Source: Streptococcus sp. 2342 (GTDB lineage Bacteria > Bacillota > Bacilli > Lactobacillales > Streptococcaceae). From it: DNA of 64,000 nucleotides. The DNA is taken from contig NZ_VMLR01000001.1 of the NCBI RefSeq assembly GCF_013276795.1, positions 13,303 through 77,302 of the forward strand, in the 5' to 3' direction. Within the stretch, counting starts at the first letter, position 1, and each line of letters begins with the position of its first letter. Of this stretch, positions 9,354 through 18,667 are shown one piece after another. The notes beneath the pieces are model-generated. The model did no database searches, was not told the origin of the DNA, and was given only the letters and a program-made list of their open reading frames with translations. The translations under genes were made by a program, and so were the position numbers.

Positions 9354-11021
9354 ATGTTACTTGAAATTTCGATAAAAAACTTTGCCATTATTGAGGCTAT
9401 TTCCCTCAATTTTGAAAAAGGAATGACTGTTCTGACTGGTGAAACGGGTGCAGGGAAGTCGATTATCATTGATGCCATGAATATGATGTTGGGAGCTCGT
9501 GCTACGACAGATGTTATTCGTCATGGTGCGCCAAAGGCAGAGATAGAGGGGCTTTTCTCAGTTGAGAATAGTCGCCTTTTGCAGGAAATTTTTGATGAGC
9601 AAGGTTTGGAAATGGGGGATGAAATTATCATCCGTCGGGAAATCTTGCAAAATGGTCGGAGTATCAGTCGTGTGAATGGCCAGATGGTCAATCTGTCTGT
9701 ATTGCGTGCTATTGGGCAACATCTGGTGGATATACATGGCCAGCATGACCAAGAAGAGTTAATGCGTCCTCAACTTCATATCCAGATGTTGGATGAATTC
9801 GGTGACGCAGCGTTTTGGGACTTGAAAGAAACCTATCAAACGAGTTTTGATGCCTATCGAAAAATGCGCAAGCAGGTTCTTGAAGTCAAGAAAAACCAAC
9901 AGGAACATAAGGCACGTATCGAAATGTTGGAATTTCAAATGGCAGAGATTGAGGCAGCAAACTTGCAAGCAGGTGAAGACCTGGCTCTCAATCAAGAGCG
10001 TGATAAACTTCTCAATCATAAAAATATTGCGGATACACTGACCAATGCTTACAGTATGTTGGACAATGAAGATTTTTCAAGTCTAGCCAATGTTCGTTCA
10101 GCCATGAATGACATGGAAAGTGTCGAAGAGTATGACCATGAATACCGTGAAATTTCAAGCTCTTTGTCTGAGACCTACTATGTCTTAGAAGATATTAGCA
10201 AACGTTTGGAAGCAATCATTGAGGATTTAGATTTTGATGGTAATCGCCTCATGCAGGTCGAGAATCGTTTGGATCTCCTTCATACCATTACTCGTAAGTA
10301 TGGTGGGACTGTTGACGATGTCTTGCTTTATTTTGCCAAGATTACGGAAGAATACAATCTCTTGACTGGCAATAATCTTTCGTCTGAGGACATGGAAGCT
10401 GAGCTCAAGAAATTGGAAGTCAATCTTGTTGATTTGGCAGGCCAGCTTGCATCTGCTCGTCATGACTTGGCCCAGCAGCTAGAAGCAGAGATTAAACAAG
10501 AATTGCAAGACCTTTATATGGAAAAAGCCCAGTTTCAGGTTCGTTTTAGCAAGGGCAAATTCAGTCGTGAGGGAAATGAAATGGTCGAGTTTTACATTTC
10601 AACCAACCCTGGCGAAGACTTTAAACCCTTGGTCAAGGTTGCATCTGGTGGGGAATTATCTCGTCTCATGCTAGCCATTAAGTCTGCCTTTTCACGTAAA
10701 GAAGGCAAGACAAGTATTGTCTTTGATGAAGTGGATACGGGAGTTTCAGGTCGTGTTGCCCAAGCTATTGCACAGAAGATTCATAAAATTGGTCAGCATG
10801 GTCAGGTTCTGGCTATTTCCCATTTGCCACAAGTGATTGCGATTGCGGATTATCAATTCTTTATTGAGAAGATTAGCAATGACCATTCAACGGTTTCGAC
10901 TGTTCGTCTCTTGACGGTTGAAGAGCGAGTGGAGGAAGTTGCCAAGATGCTGGCAGGTGATGATGTGACGGAAGCAGCCCTGACACAAGCCAGAGAATTG
11001 TTGAGAAACAGGGAGAAATAA
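9354..11021 (+). CDS. recN: DNA repair protein RecN
   Basis: 555 residues, SMC-like ATPase acting early at double-strand breaks. Walker A is GETGAGKS (about residue 29). Two coiled-coil arms (about 150-230 and 290-380) flank a centre, and the C-terminal half has the ABC signature ASGGELSRLMLAIK and Walker B SIVFDEVDTGVSG. Length is normal. It starts 6 bases after argR. Confidence 0.94.
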   Translation: MLLEISIKNFAIIEAISLNFEKGMTVLTGETGAGKSIIIDAMNMMLGARATTDVIRHGAPKAEIEGLFSVENSRLLQEIFDEQGLEMGDEIIIRREILQNGRSISRVNGQMVNLSVLRAIGQHLVDIHGQHDQEELMRPQLHIQMLDEFGDAAFWDLKETYQTSFDAYRKMRKQVLEVKKNQQEHKARIEMLEFQMAEIEAANLQAGEDLALNQERDKLLNHKNIADTLTNAYSMLDNEDFSSLANVRSAMNDMESVEEYDHEYREISSSLSETYYVLEDISKRLEAIIEDLDFDGNRLMQVENRLDLLHTITRKYGGTVDDVLLYFAKITEEYNLLTGNNLSSEDMEAELKKLEVNLVDLAGQLASARHDLAQQLEAEIKQELQDLYMEKAQFQVRFSKGKFSREGNEMVEFYISTNPGEDFKPLVKVASGGELSRLMLAIKSAFSRKEGKTSIVFDEVDTGVSGRVAQAIAQKIHKIGQHGQVLAISHLPQVIAIADYQFFIEKISNDHSTVSTVRLLTVEERVEEVAKMLAGDDVTEAALTQARELLRNREK

Positions 11022-11022
11022 G

Positions 11023-11751
11023 ATGACAGACTATTATGTTATTGGAGATGTTCACGGAAAAGCTGGGATGCTAGAAGAACTTCTCAAAACCTGGGATGGT
11101 CAGACCCAGTTGCTTTTTCTAGGGGATTTGATTGATCGTGGTGAGGATAGTCGCCGTGTTCTTGAAATGGTTAAGGACTTAGTGGACAATCAAGGGGCTA
11201 TTTGTCTATCAGGAAACCACGAGTATATGTTTCTGACTTGGCTTGATGATCCTGAAGAAAGCTATGACCACTATCGTCGCAATGGTGGAGATACTACCAT
11301 TAACTCTATCCTAGGTCGTCCCTTGGAAGCACCAGTTGACGGGATTGAGGATGCCAAGCGTGTTGCCACTGAAGCGGCAGACTTGGTCGAATTTATTCGT
11401 CAAATGCCTTTTGTGGTAGAGACAGATAAGTATATCTTTGTTCACGCAGGTATTGATTTGACCTTGGATGACTGGCATGAAACCACAGATTACAAGAAAG
11501 TATGGCTTAGAAAACCATTCCACGAAGCAGAAAATCATACTGGAAAAACCATTGTCTTTGGCCATACACCAGTTTATGGTTTGTTAAAGCAAGAGCGTGG
11601 TACAGCTGAGCTTTGGACTACAGAAGATCGCAAGATTGGAATGGATGGAGGAGCTGTTTATGGTGGTGTCCTTCACGGGATTGTCTTTACAGACCAAGGA
11701 ATGACAGAACACCACTTTATCGAAAATGACGGCTTTGTCGCTGAAGATTAG
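11023..11751 (+). CDS. PPP-family metallophosphatase
   Basis: 242 residues with the metallophosphoesterase motifs in order: GDVHG (residue 8), GDLIDRG (33), GNHEY (64), and later VHAG and FGHTPVYG. These bind two metal ions. The family includes bacterial serine/threonine phosphatases and ApaH-like enzymes; the substrate is not clear. It begins one base after the recN stop and so belongs to the same transcript. Confidence 0.85.
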   Translation: MTDYYVIGDVHGKAGMLEELLKTWDGQTQLLFLGDLIDRGEDSRRVLEMVKDLVDNQGAICLSGNHEYMFLTWLDDPEESYDHYRRNGGDTTINSILGRPLEAPVDGIEDAKRVATEAADLVEFIRQMPFVVETDKYIFVHAGIDLTLDDWHETTDYKKVWLRKPFHEAENHTGKTIVFGHTPVYGLLKQERGTAELWTTEDRKIGMDGGAVYGGVLHGIVFTDQGMTEHHFIENDGFVAED

Positions 11752-11772
11752 TACTCCTAGCAGGGTATGGTC

Positions 11773-11801
11773 TTGTCAAAATGTCAAAAACAATTTATAA
11801 T
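11773..11801 (+). promoter_or_regulatory. lepA promoter
   Basis: TTGTCA (11773-11778), 17-base spacer, TATAAT (11796-11801). This is a near-consensus vegetative promoter and separates lepA from the upstream operon. Confidence 0.85.
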
Positions 11802-11829
11802 AAATAGATACCCTGAAAGGAAGAGAATC

Positions 11830-13653
11830 ATGAACTTAGAAGAATTGAAAAAACGACAGGAGAAGATCCGTAACTTCTCTATTATCGCCCATATTGACCA
11901 CGGGAAATCGACTCTAGCAGACCGCATTTTGGAAAAGACAGAGACGGTTTCAAGCCGTGAAATGCAGGCCCAGCTTTTGGATAGCATGGATTTAGAGCGA
12001 GAACGTGGGATTACCATTAAGTTGAATGCCATCGAGTTGAATTACACGGCAAAAGATGGCGAGACTTATATTTTCCACTTGATTGACACGCCGGGACACG
12101 TTGACTTTACCTATGAAGTTTCACGTTCGCTCGCTGCCTGTGAGGGGGCGATTTTGGTGGTCGATGCTGCTCAAGGGATTGAGGCTCAAACCCTTGCCAA
12201 CGTTTATCTGGCCTTGGACAATGATTTGGAAATCATGCCAGTCATTAACAAAATTGACCTGCCAGCAGCGGATCCAGAGCGCGTGCGTACTGAGATTGAG
12301 GATGTGATTGGTTTGGATGCCAGTGAAGCAGTATTGGCTTCTGCCAAGGCTGGTATCGGTATCGAAGAAATCCTCGAGCAAATCGTAGAAAAAGTACCAG
12401 CACCAACGGGTGATGTGACGGCGCCACTTAAGGCCTTGATTTTCGACTCAGTTTATGATGCCTACCGTGGGGTTATTCTCCAAGTTCGTGTTATGGACGG
12501 AGTGGTCAAACCTGGCGATAAGATTCAGCTTATGAGCAATGGCAAGACTTTTGATGTGACTGAGGTTGGAATTTTCACTCCTAAGGCAGTTGGTCGTGAT
12601 TTCCTTGCGACTGGTGACGTTGGATATATTGCAGCTTCTATCAAGACGGTTCAGGACACTCGTGTGGGTGATACTGTTACTTTGGCAACCAATCCTGCGG
12701 CAGAGCCACTACATGGCTACAAGCAGATGAATCCTATGGTCTTTGCGGGTCTATATCCAATTGAATCAAACAAGTACAATGATCTGCGTGAAGCCCTTGA
12801 AAAATTACAACTGAATGATGCTAGTCTCCAATTTGAACCAGAAACATCTCAGGCACTTGGATTTGGTTTCCGTTGTGGTTTCCTTGGACTTCTCCATATG
12901 GATGTTATCCAAGAGCGTTTGGAACGCGAGTTCAACATCGACCTCATCATGACAGCGCCATCTGTTATTTATAAAGTTAATTTGACCGACGGTGAGTCTA
13001 TGGATGTGTCGAACCCATCTGAGTTTCCAGACCCAACTAAGATTGCGACCATTGAAGAGCCTTATGTTAAGGCGCAAATAATGGTACCGCAAGAGTTTGT
13101 TGGAGCAGTGATGGAATTGGCTCAGCGCAAGCGTGGAGACTTCGTGACTATGGACTATATTGATGATAACCGTGTCAATGTTATCTATCAAATTCCACTT
13201 GCTGAAATCGTATTTGACTTCTTTGATAAGCTTAAGTCATCTACTCGTGGTTATGCAAGCTTTGACTACGAATTGTCAGAGTACCGCCCATCTAAGCTAG
13301 TGAAAATGGATATCCTTCTCAATGGAGACAAGGTGGATGCCCTCAGCTTTATCGTTCACAAGGACTTTGCTTATGAACGTGGGAAACTCATCGTTGATAA
13401 ACTCAAGAAAATTATCCCTCGCCAACAATTTGAAGTGCCGATCCAAGCAGCTATTGGACATAAGATTGTGGCTCGTACTGATATCAAGGCCCTTCGTAAG
13501 AACGTACTTGCTAAATGTTATGGTGGTGACGTTTCGCGTAAACGCAAACTTCTTGAAAAACAAAAAGCTGGTAAGAAGCGCATGAAAGCCATCGGATCAG
13601 TAGAAGTTCCACAAGAAGCCTTCCTCAGCGTCTTGAGTATGGATGAAGAATAA
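11830..13653 (+). CDS. lepA: Elongation factor 4 (LepA)
   Basis: 607 residues from ATG 11830. An in-frame GTG/ATG at 11767 would place the promoter inside the gene, so it is rejected; AGGAAGAG precedes the chosen ATG. LepA is a ribosome-associated GTPase. The G1 motif AHIDHGKST is near residue 18, and G3 DTPGHVDF and G4 NKID are present. The LepA-specific C-terminal domain ends [20 protein letters not shown]. Confidence 0.95.
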   Translation: MNLEELKKRQEKIRNFSIIAHIDHGKSTLADRILEKTETVSSREMQAQLLDSMDLERERGITIKLNAIELNYTAKDGETYIFHLIDTPGHVDFTYEVSRSLAACEGAILVVDAAQGIEAQTLANVYLALDNDLEIMPVINKIDLPAADPERVRTEIEDVIGLDASEAVLASAKAGIGIEEILEQIVEKVPAPTGDVTAPLKALIFDSVYDAYRGVILQVRVMDGVVKPGDKIQLMSNGKTFDVTEVGIFTPKAVGRDFLATGDVGYIAASIKTVQDTRVGDTVTLATNPAAEPLHGYKQMNPMVFAGLYPIESNKYNDLREALEKLQLNDASLQFEPETSQALGFGFRCGFLGLLHMDVIQERLEREFNIDLIMTAPSVIYKVNLTDGESMDVSNPSEFPDPTKIATIEEPYVKAQIMVPQEFVGAVMELAQRKRGDFVTMDYIDDNRVNVIYQIPLAEIVFDFFDKLKSSTRGYASFDYELSEYRPSKLVKMDILLNGDKVDALSFIVHKDFAYERGKLIVDKLKKIIPRQQFEVPIQAAIGHKIVARTDIKALRKNVLAKCYGGDVSRKRKLLEKQKAGKKRMKAIGSVEVPQEAFLSVLSMDEE

Positions 13654-13707
13654 GTTATCATAATTGTTTTTCTTGTTCACAGGAAATTTACATAAGAATC
13701 AATAGTA

Positions 13708-13737
13708 AAACAGGCTTAAATAGGCCTGTTTTTTTGC
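13708..13737 (+). terminator. lepA terminator
   Basis: AAACAGGC/GCCTGTTT stem with an 8-base loop and seven T. Confidence 0.88.
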
Positions 13738-13765
13738 ATTTATAATAGGATTAAATCGTTTAAAG

Positions 13766-13788
13766 TGTTTGTTTTAAATGTTTGTTTT
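13766..13788 (+). promoter_or_regulatory. Two LacR-type boxes before the gat PTS promoter
   Basis: TGTTTGTTTT occurs at 13766-13775 and again at 13779-13788. Both fit TGTTTNWTTT, the box I recall for DeoR-type LacR repressors. They lie about 63-85 bases upstream of the -35. Confidence 0.55.
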
Positions 13789-13850
13789 GGTTGTAAAGAT
13801 AAAAAATAAACAAAATAATCAAAAAAAGGACAAAAAACAACAAAAAAATA

Positions 13851-13879
13851 TTGACAACGATTTCATATAGTGTTATACT
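13851..13879 (+). promoter_or_regulatory. gat PTS promoter with overlapping cre
   Basis: TTGACA (13851-13856), 17-base spacer, TATACT (13874-13879) with a TG extension. Bases 13851-13865 fit the CcpA consensus WTGNAANCGNWNNCA at 14 of 15 positions, so CcpA would cover the -35 and repress in glucose. Confidence 0.72.
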
Positions 13880-13915
13880 TATAGTATAAAGTTAATGGAA
13901 AGAAGGGAAAACCTT

Positions 13916-14392
13916 ATGGGATTAGATCATTTCTTTGACAAAAACCTTGTGTTTTGCTTAGAAGCGGATAATCAAGAACATCTCTTTGATCAGGTAGCAA
14001 CTTTATTGGAAGAACGAGAAATCGTAACTCCAACTTATCGTGAAGCCTTGATCACGCGTGAAAAGTCATTTCCAACTGGCCTAGATATGGAATTTTTGGG
14101 TAAGGATTTGCCGAATGTGGCTATTCCTCACACAGATATTGTTCATAATCTTGCCGAAAAAGTTGTGGTCGTTCGATTAGATAAACCAGTGACTTTCCAC
14201 AACATGATTGCGCCAGATAAGGAAGTAGAAGTATCCTTGCTCTTCTTTATCATTAATAACTCAAGTTCAAGTCAAACGAACATTCTTGCTCAGTTGATGG
14301 ACTTCTTTACTGGAAATGGTCATCTTGAGGCCTTATCAAAAATTTCTGAACCTGAAGCTCTCTATGCTTATATAGCTGAAGCAACTACATAA
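13916..14392 (+). CDS. gatA: PTS galactitol/galactose-family EIIA
   Basis: 158 residues from ATG 13916; GTG/ATG codons upstream are rejected because AGAAGGGAAAACC sits before this ATG. The fold is the fructose/mannitol-type IIA. The phosphorylated histidine is in NVAIPHTDI (about residue 67). It takes phosphate from HPr and passes it to the IIB below. The setting upstream of lacABCD matches the galactose PTS described in the lac locus of S. gordonii, so galactose is a likelier substrate than galactitol. Confidence 0.82.
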   Translation: MGLDHFFDKNLVFCLEADNQEHLFDQVATLLEEREIVTPTYREALITREKSFPTGLDMEFLGKDLPNVAIPHTDIVHNLAEKVVVVRLDKPVTFHNMIAPDKEVEVSLLFFIINNSSSSQTNILAQLMDFFTGNGHLEALSKISEPEALYAYIAEATT

Positions 14393-14430
14393 TCTTGTCT
14401 ATTAAAAATATAAAATCGGAGGAAATCCAT

Positions 14431-14736
14431 ATGATTAAAATTCTTGCTGCCTGCGGTGCAGGTGTTAACTCAAGCCACCAAATTAAAAGTGCTCTTGAAG
14501 AAGAACTTTCAAACCGTGGTTTTGATGTTCACTGTGATGCGGTAATGGTCAAAGACGTTAATGAAGACCTTATCAAAGGTTATGACATCTTCACACCAAT
14601 TGCTGCGACAGACCTTGGTTTTGACCCAGGTATTCCAGTTATCGAAGCTGGACCAATCTTATTCCGTATCCCAGCTATGAGTGCCCCAGTATTTGACAAC
14701 ATTGAAGCAGCTATTAAAGAACACGGATTAAGCTAA
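14431..14736 (+). CDS. gatB: PTS galactitol/galactose-family EIIB
   Basis: 101 residues from ATG 14431, preceded by CGGAGGAAA. The phosphorylated cysteine is in ILAACGAGVNSS (residues 4-15). It is a separate IIB subunit that phosphorylates sugar bound to the IIC. It lies 38 bases after gatA and 52 bases before gatC. Confidence 0.85.
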   Translation: MIKILAACGAGVNSSHQIKSALEEELSNRGFDVHCDAVMVKDVNEDLIKGYDIFTPIAATDLGFDPGIPVIEAGPILFRIPAMSAPVFDNIEAAIKEHGLS

Positions 14737-14788
14737 TAAATACTTTATTTAGTTAACATTCATATAACATAAAAAGGGAGGAACTGTT

Positions 14789-16264
14789 ATGGATGCAATC
14801 TTTGGCCTAATCAAAGAATTTTTCACACCTATCTTAGATATGGGTGGACCTGTCATCATGTTAATCATTTTGACAGTATTGGCTTTACTTTTTGGAGTGA
14901 AATTCTCCAAAGCGCTTGAAGGTGGTATCAAACTTGCCATCGCTCTTACAGGTATCGGTGCTATCATCGGTATGCTGAACACTGCTTTCTCAGCATCACT
15001 TGCAAAATTCGTTGAAAACACTGGTATCCAATTGAGTATCACTGACGTTGGTTGGGCACCACTTGCTACAATCACTTGGGGTTCTGCTTGGACACTATAC
15101 TTCTTGCTCATCATGTTGATTGTCAACATAGTGATGCTAGCTATGAAGAAAACAGATACACTTGACGTTGATATCTTTGATATCTGGCACTTGTCTATCA
15201 CAGGTCTCTTGATTAAATGGTATGCAGATAACAACGGTGTGAGCCAAGGGGTTTCACTCTTTATTGCTACAGCAGCTATCGTACTTGTTGGTGTGTTGAA
15301 AATTATCAACTCTGACTTGATGAAACCTACATTTGATGACCTTCTTAACGCACCAAGTTCATCACCAATGACATCAACTCACATGAACTACATGATGAAC
15401 CCAGTTATCATGGTTTTGGATAAGATTTTTGAAAAATTCTTCCCAGGTCTTGATAAATATGACTTTGATGCTGCAAAATTGAATAAGAAAATCGGTTTCT
15501 GGGGATCTAAATTCTTTATCGGTTTCATTCTTGGTATTGTTATCGGTATTATGGGAACTCCACATCCAATTGCAGGAGTTGAAGATGCAGATAAATGGCG
15601 TCTTGTTATCAGAGGATGGTTGTCTCTTGGTTTGACTGCCGGTGTATCTTTGGAACTCTTCTCACTTATCGGTTCATGGTTCATCGCAGCCGTAGAACCA
15701 CTATCACAAGGTATTACAAACGTTGCTACTAAACGTCTTCAAGGACGTAAATTTAACATCGGTCTTGACTGGCCTTTCATCGCTGGTCGTGCTGAAATCT
15801 GGGCTTGTGCTAACGTACTTGCACCAATCATGTTGATTGAAGCTGTGCTTCTTTCAAAAGTCGGAAATGGTATCTTGCCACTTGCAGGTATCATCGCTAT
15901 GGGTGTTACTCCAGCTCTCTTGGTTGTAACTCGTGGTAAATTGCTCCGTATGATCATCTTTGGAACACTCTTGTTGCCACTCTTCCTTCTTTCAGGTACA
16001 CTTATCGCACCATTTGCAACAGAACTTGCTAAAGGTGTAGGTGCCTTCCCAGCAGGTGTGAGTGAAACTCAATTGATTACTCACTCTACTCTTGAAGGAC
16101 CAATCGAAAAACTTCTTGGTTGGACAATTGGTAACACTACAACTGGTGATATCAAAGCAATCCTTGGTGCTGTAGTCTTTCTTGTATTCTATATCGGTAT
16201 CTTTGCTTGGTACAGAAAACAAATGATTAAACGTAACGAAGAGTACGCAGCAAAAGCAAAATAA
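14789..16264 (+). CDS. gatC: PTS galactitol/galactose-family EIIC
   Basis: 491 residues with about ten to twelve membrane segments. It is the sugar channel of the gat-type PTS, which admits galactose or galactitol and releases the 6-phosphate. GTPHPIAGVEDADKWR (about residue 255) and AGRAEIWACANVLAPIMLIE (about 330) are polar re-entrant segments typical of the family. Galactose-6-phosphate made here would feed LacAB directly. The start follows AAGGGAGGAAC. Confidence 0.85.
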   Translation: MDAIFGLIKEFFTPILDMGGPVIMLIILTVLALLFGVKFSKALEGGIKLAIALTGIGAIIGMLNTAFSASLAKFVENTGIQLSITDVGWAPLATITWGSAWTLYFLLIMLIVNIVMLAMKKTDTLDVDIFDIWHLSITGLLIKWYADNNGVSQGVSLFIATAAIVLVGVLKIINSDLMKPTFDDLLNAPSSSPMTSTHMNYMMNPVIMVLDKIFEKFFPGLDKYDFDAAKLNKKIGFWGSKFFIGFILGIVIGIMGTPHPIAGVEDADKWRLVIRGWLSLGLTAGVSLELFSLIGSWFIAAVEPLSQGITNVATKRLQGRKFNIGLDWPFIAGRAEIWACANVLAPIMLIEAVLLSKVGNGILPLAGIIAMGVTPALLVVTRGKLLRMIIFGTLLLPLFLLSGTLIAPFATELAKGVGAFPAGVSETQLITHSTLEGPIEKLLGWTIGNTTTGDIKAILGAVVFLVFYIGIFAWYRKQMIKRNEEYAAKAK

Positions 16265-16281
16265 TGCGCTCCTATAAAATG

Positions 16282-16435
16282 TAAGCTCAATGAAAATCAA
16301 AGAGCAAACTAGGAAGCTAGCCGCAGGTTGCTCAAAACACAGTTTTGAGGTTGTAGATAAGACTGACGAAGTCAGTGACCATATCTACGGCAAGGCAACG
16401 CTGACGAAGTTTGAATTGGATTTTCGCAGAGTGTA
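16282..16435 (-). repeat. BOX element, A-B-C type (154 bp)
   Basis: The element runs in reverse: boxC at 16282-16331 (starting near CTCAATGAAAATC), boxB in the middle (with TGACGAAGTCA), and boxA at the right end. The boxA part contains CTACGGCAAGGC and CGCTGACG, matching the well-known BOX-PCR primer site with one change. The length equals the sum of one boxA (59), one boxB (45) and one boxC (50). It lies between gatC and a terminator. Confidence 0.85.
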
Positions 16436-16444
16436 AATTGTTGA

Positions 16445-16486
16445 AACTAGGTTGTCATACCATTAGGAGTGACAGCCTAGTTTTTT
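16445..16486 (+). terminator. Terminator after gat PTS operon
   Basis: AACTAGGTTGTCA and TGACAGCCTAGTT form a long stem followed by six T. It lies 28 bases before lacX, so lacX may depend on readthrough or an unseen promoter. Confidence 0.8.
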
Positions 16487-16514
16487 ATAAACTATTAAGA
16501 AATCGGAGAAAATA

Positions 16515-17411
16515 ATGATAATTGAATTAAAATCAGAACAATTAAGAGTTGAATTTAACAGTTTTGGTGGGGCTCTTTCTTCTATAAAAGATGCCGAGGG
16601 ACTTGAGTATTTGTGGCAAGGGGATGCTACTTATTGGAGTGGACAAGCTCCTGTTCTCTTTCCCATTTGTGGTTCATTGAGAGAGGATACAGCACTTTAT
16701 ATAGATGAGAACGGGCAAGAAAGCAAAGGAAAGATTCCTCGTCATGGTTTGGTTCGAAAGAAAGAATTTGAATTAGTTGAACAGACAGACAATAGTGTAA
16801 CTTTTGCAATTGAAGACGATGAGAATAGCTATCAGAACTACCCTTATCATTTCCGCCTAGAAATCACTTATATCCTTACTGGCAAGACAATACGGACTCA
16901 ATACAAGATTTTCAATAAAGAAACTAGCAAGGTCCTGCCTTACTTTATTGGTGGACATCCAGGCTTTAATTGTCCCTTACTGGATGATGAAGTCTATGAA
17001 GATTACTATTTAGAGTTTGAGAAAGCAGAGACTTGCTCTGTTCCACGTCCTTTCCCAGAAACAGGTATGTTGGATTTCCAAGATAGAAGTCCATGGCTAG
17101 AATATCAAAAAGAAGTAGACCTCAGCTATGATTTGTTTAGCACAGATGCAGTTACCTTAGATGAATTACAATCTAGGACAATTGCCCTTCGTTCTCGGAA
17201 ACATGATAAGGGATTGAAAGTGTACTTTGCAGAGTTTCCAAACTTCATTATCTGGTCAACTTTGAATAAAGGACCTTTCATTGCCTTTGAACCATGGTCT
17301 GGCTTGTCAACATCCCTTGAAGAAGGAGATCATTTAGAAGATAAGAAGAATGTTCGTCTCTTAGAAGCCAATCAGGTTGAAGAATTAGGTTTTGAGATAG
17401 AAGTTTTATAA
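16515..17411 (+). CDS. lacX: Aldose 1-epimerase family protein LacX
   Basis: 298 residues. The beta-sandwich galactose-mutarotase-like fold is shown by GGALSSIKD (N-terminus), PRHGLVRKKEF (about residue 75, family histidine) and IGGHPGFNCPL (about 151, second histidine). LacX accompanies lactococcal and streptococcal lac operons and probably interconverts sugar or sugar-phosphate anomers; its exact substrate is not settled. The start follows AAATCGGAGAAAATA. A new promoter for lacA begins right after its stop. Confidence 0.82.
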   Translation: MIIELKSEQLRVEFNSFGGALSSIKDAEGLEYLWQGDATYWSGQAPVLFPICGSLREDTALYIDENGQESKGKIPRHGLVRKKEFELVEQTDNSVTFAIEDDENSYQNYPYHFRLEITYILTGKTIRTQYKIFNKETSKVLPYFIGGHPGFNCPLLDDEVYEDYYLEFEKAETCSVPRPFPETGMLDFQDRSPWLEYQKEVDLSYDLFSTDAVTLDELQSRTIALRSRKHDKGLKVYFAEFPNFIIWSTLNKGPFIAFEPWSGLSTSLEEGDHLEDKKNVRLLEANQVEELGFEIEVL

Positions 17412-17432
17412 AAAAGTAAAAAATAAATAACA

Positions 17433-17478
17433 AAAACAAACATAAACTGTTGACTTTTTCAAACAATAGTAGTATATT
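17433..17478 (+). promoter_or_regulatory. lacABCD promoter and LacR box
   Basis: TTGACT (17450-17455), 17-base spacer, TATATT (17473-17478). AAAACAAACA at 17433-17442 is an exact TGTTTNWTTT box on the minus strand. A weaker TGTTTGTGAG overlaps the start at 17480-17489. This fits LacR repression of lacABCD, as shown in pneumococcus. Confidence 0.75.
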
Positions 17479-17494
17479 ATGTTTGTGAGGACTA

Positions 17495-17542
17495 ATTGAC
17501 TGTTTTTTAAAGACAGCCAATACACTGCTGGAATCCAGCATA
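17495..17542 (+). other. lacA 5' leader with two hairpins
   Basis: TTGACTGT/ACAGCCAA (17497-17521, one mismatch) and the perfect TGCTGGAATCCAGCA (17526-17540) sit in the roughly 85-base leader. There is no T run after them, so they are more likely mRNA-stability or translation structures than terminators. Confidence 0.45.
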
Positions 17543-17567
17543 GAAAAAATAAAAAGGAGTATACAAT

Positions 17568-17993
17568 ATGTCTATTGTTATCGGTGCAGATGCTGCAGGT
17601 TTGAGATTGAAAGAAGTTGTGAAAGACTTCTTAGAAAAAGAAAATTTCCACGTTGTGGATGTTACAGCTGAAGGTCAAGACTTTGTTGATGTGACTCTCG
17701 CTGTTGCTGCAGAAGTAAACAAAGAAGAACAAAACCTTGGTATCGTGATTGATGCTTATGGAGCTGGTCCATTTATGGTCGCAACAAAAATCAAAGGAAT
17801 GGTTGCTGCAGAAGTATCTGACGAACGTTCAGCTTATATGACTCGTGGTCACAACAACTCACGTATGATCACTATGGGTGCACAACTTGTTGGTGATGAA
17901 TTGGCTAAAAACATCGCTAAAGGATTTGTTAACGGTAAATACGATGGTGGACGTCACCAAATTAGGGTCGATATGTTGAATAAAATGTGCTAA
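17568..17993 (+). CDS. lacA: Galactose-6-phosphate isomerase subunit LacA
   Basis: 141 residues, RpiB/LacAB fold. Together with LacB it converts galactose-6-phosphate to tagatose-6-phosphate. Residues [19 protein letters not shown] (about 90-108) match the family. LacA lacks the RpiB-like catalytic cysteine, which LacB supplies. It follows an AAAAGGAG ribosome site. A BOX-like repeat begins at the base after its stop. Confidence 0.92.
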   Translation: MSIVIGADAAGLRLKEVVKDFLEKENFHVVDVTAEGQDFVDVTLAVAAEVNKEEQNLGIVIDAYGAGPFMVATKIKGMVAAEVSDERSAYMTRGHNNSRMITMGAQLVGDELAKNIAKGFVNGKYDGGRHQIRVDMLNKMC

Positions 17994-18094
17994 TACTCTT
18001 CAAAAATCAAGATAATCTGTTGTCAGCTCACTTTAGCTAACTTCAGTTATGCTTGCAGCTCGCTTCCTAAGCTAATCTTGATTTTTCTTGAGTA
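17994..18094. repeat. Degenerate BOX-like repeat between lacA and lacB
   Basis: 101 bp with BOX-type ends: TACTCTTCAAAAATC on the left and GATTTTTCTTGAGTA on the right, forming an imperfect inverted repeat (AATCAAGAT with ATCTTGATT). GCTCGCTTCCTA near the right end resembles boxC. No boxB core is seen, so it looks like a diverged A-C element. Confidence 0.6.
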
Positions 18095-18141
18095 GGGATA
18101 AATGATATTAGATTTATATAATTAATCGGAGGGAATAACTA

Positions 18142-18657
18142 ATGAGAATTGCAATTGGATGTGACCACATCGTAACAGATGAAAAAATGGCGGTTTCAGA
18201 ATTTTTGAAATCAAAAGGATATGAAGTCATTGACTTTGGTACATATGACCATACACGTACTCACTACCCAATCTTTGGTAAAAAAGTAGGGGAAGCTGTA
18301 ACTAGTGGTCAAGCTGATCTTGGGGTATGTATCTGTGGTACTGGTGTAGGTATCAACAATGCTGTAAATAAAGTTCCTGGTGTACGTTCTGCCTTGGTTC
18401 GTGATATGACTACAGCTCTTTATGCCAAAGAACAATTGAATGCCAACGTTATCGGTTTTGGTGGTAAAATTACTGGTGAATTGCTCATGTGTGATATCAT
18501 CGAAGCTTTCATCCATGCTGAATATAAACCATCTGAAGAAAACAAAAAATTGATTGCGAAAATTGAACACGTTGAAAGTCACAATGATCGACAAACAGAC
18601 GCAAACTTCTTCACTGAATTCCTTGAAAAATGGGATCGCGGAGAATACCACGACTAA
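18142..18657 (+). CDS. lacB: Galactose-6-phosphate isomerase subunit LacB
   Basis: 171 residues. It is the partner of LacA in the first step of the tagatose-6-phosphate pathway. RpiB-like signatures [10 protein letters not shown] (residue 7) and [23 protein letters not shown] (about 62-84, with the catalytic Cys) are present. The start follows TCGGAGGGAATAACT. The upstream BOX-like insertion places 148 bases between lacA and lacB. Confidence 0.93.
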   Translation: MRIAIGCDHIVTDEKMAVSEFLKSKGYEVIDFGTYDHTRTHYPIFGKKVGEAVTSGQADLGVCICGTGVGINNAVNKVPGVRSALVRDMTTALYAKEQLNANVIGFGGKITGELLMCDIIEAFIHAEYKPSEENKKLIAKIEHVESHNDRQTDANFFTEFLEKWDRGEYHD

Positions 18658-18667
18658 GGGGTGACCT

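Noticed and set aside
11767..11829. Upstream start for lepA
   Set aside because: It would put the TTGTCA/TATAAT promoter inside the gene, and LepA proteins begin at [15 protein letters not shown].
14749..15309. 186-codon minus-strand frame
   Set aside because: Antisense shadow of gatC with Ile/Ser/Thr-rich low-complexity text.
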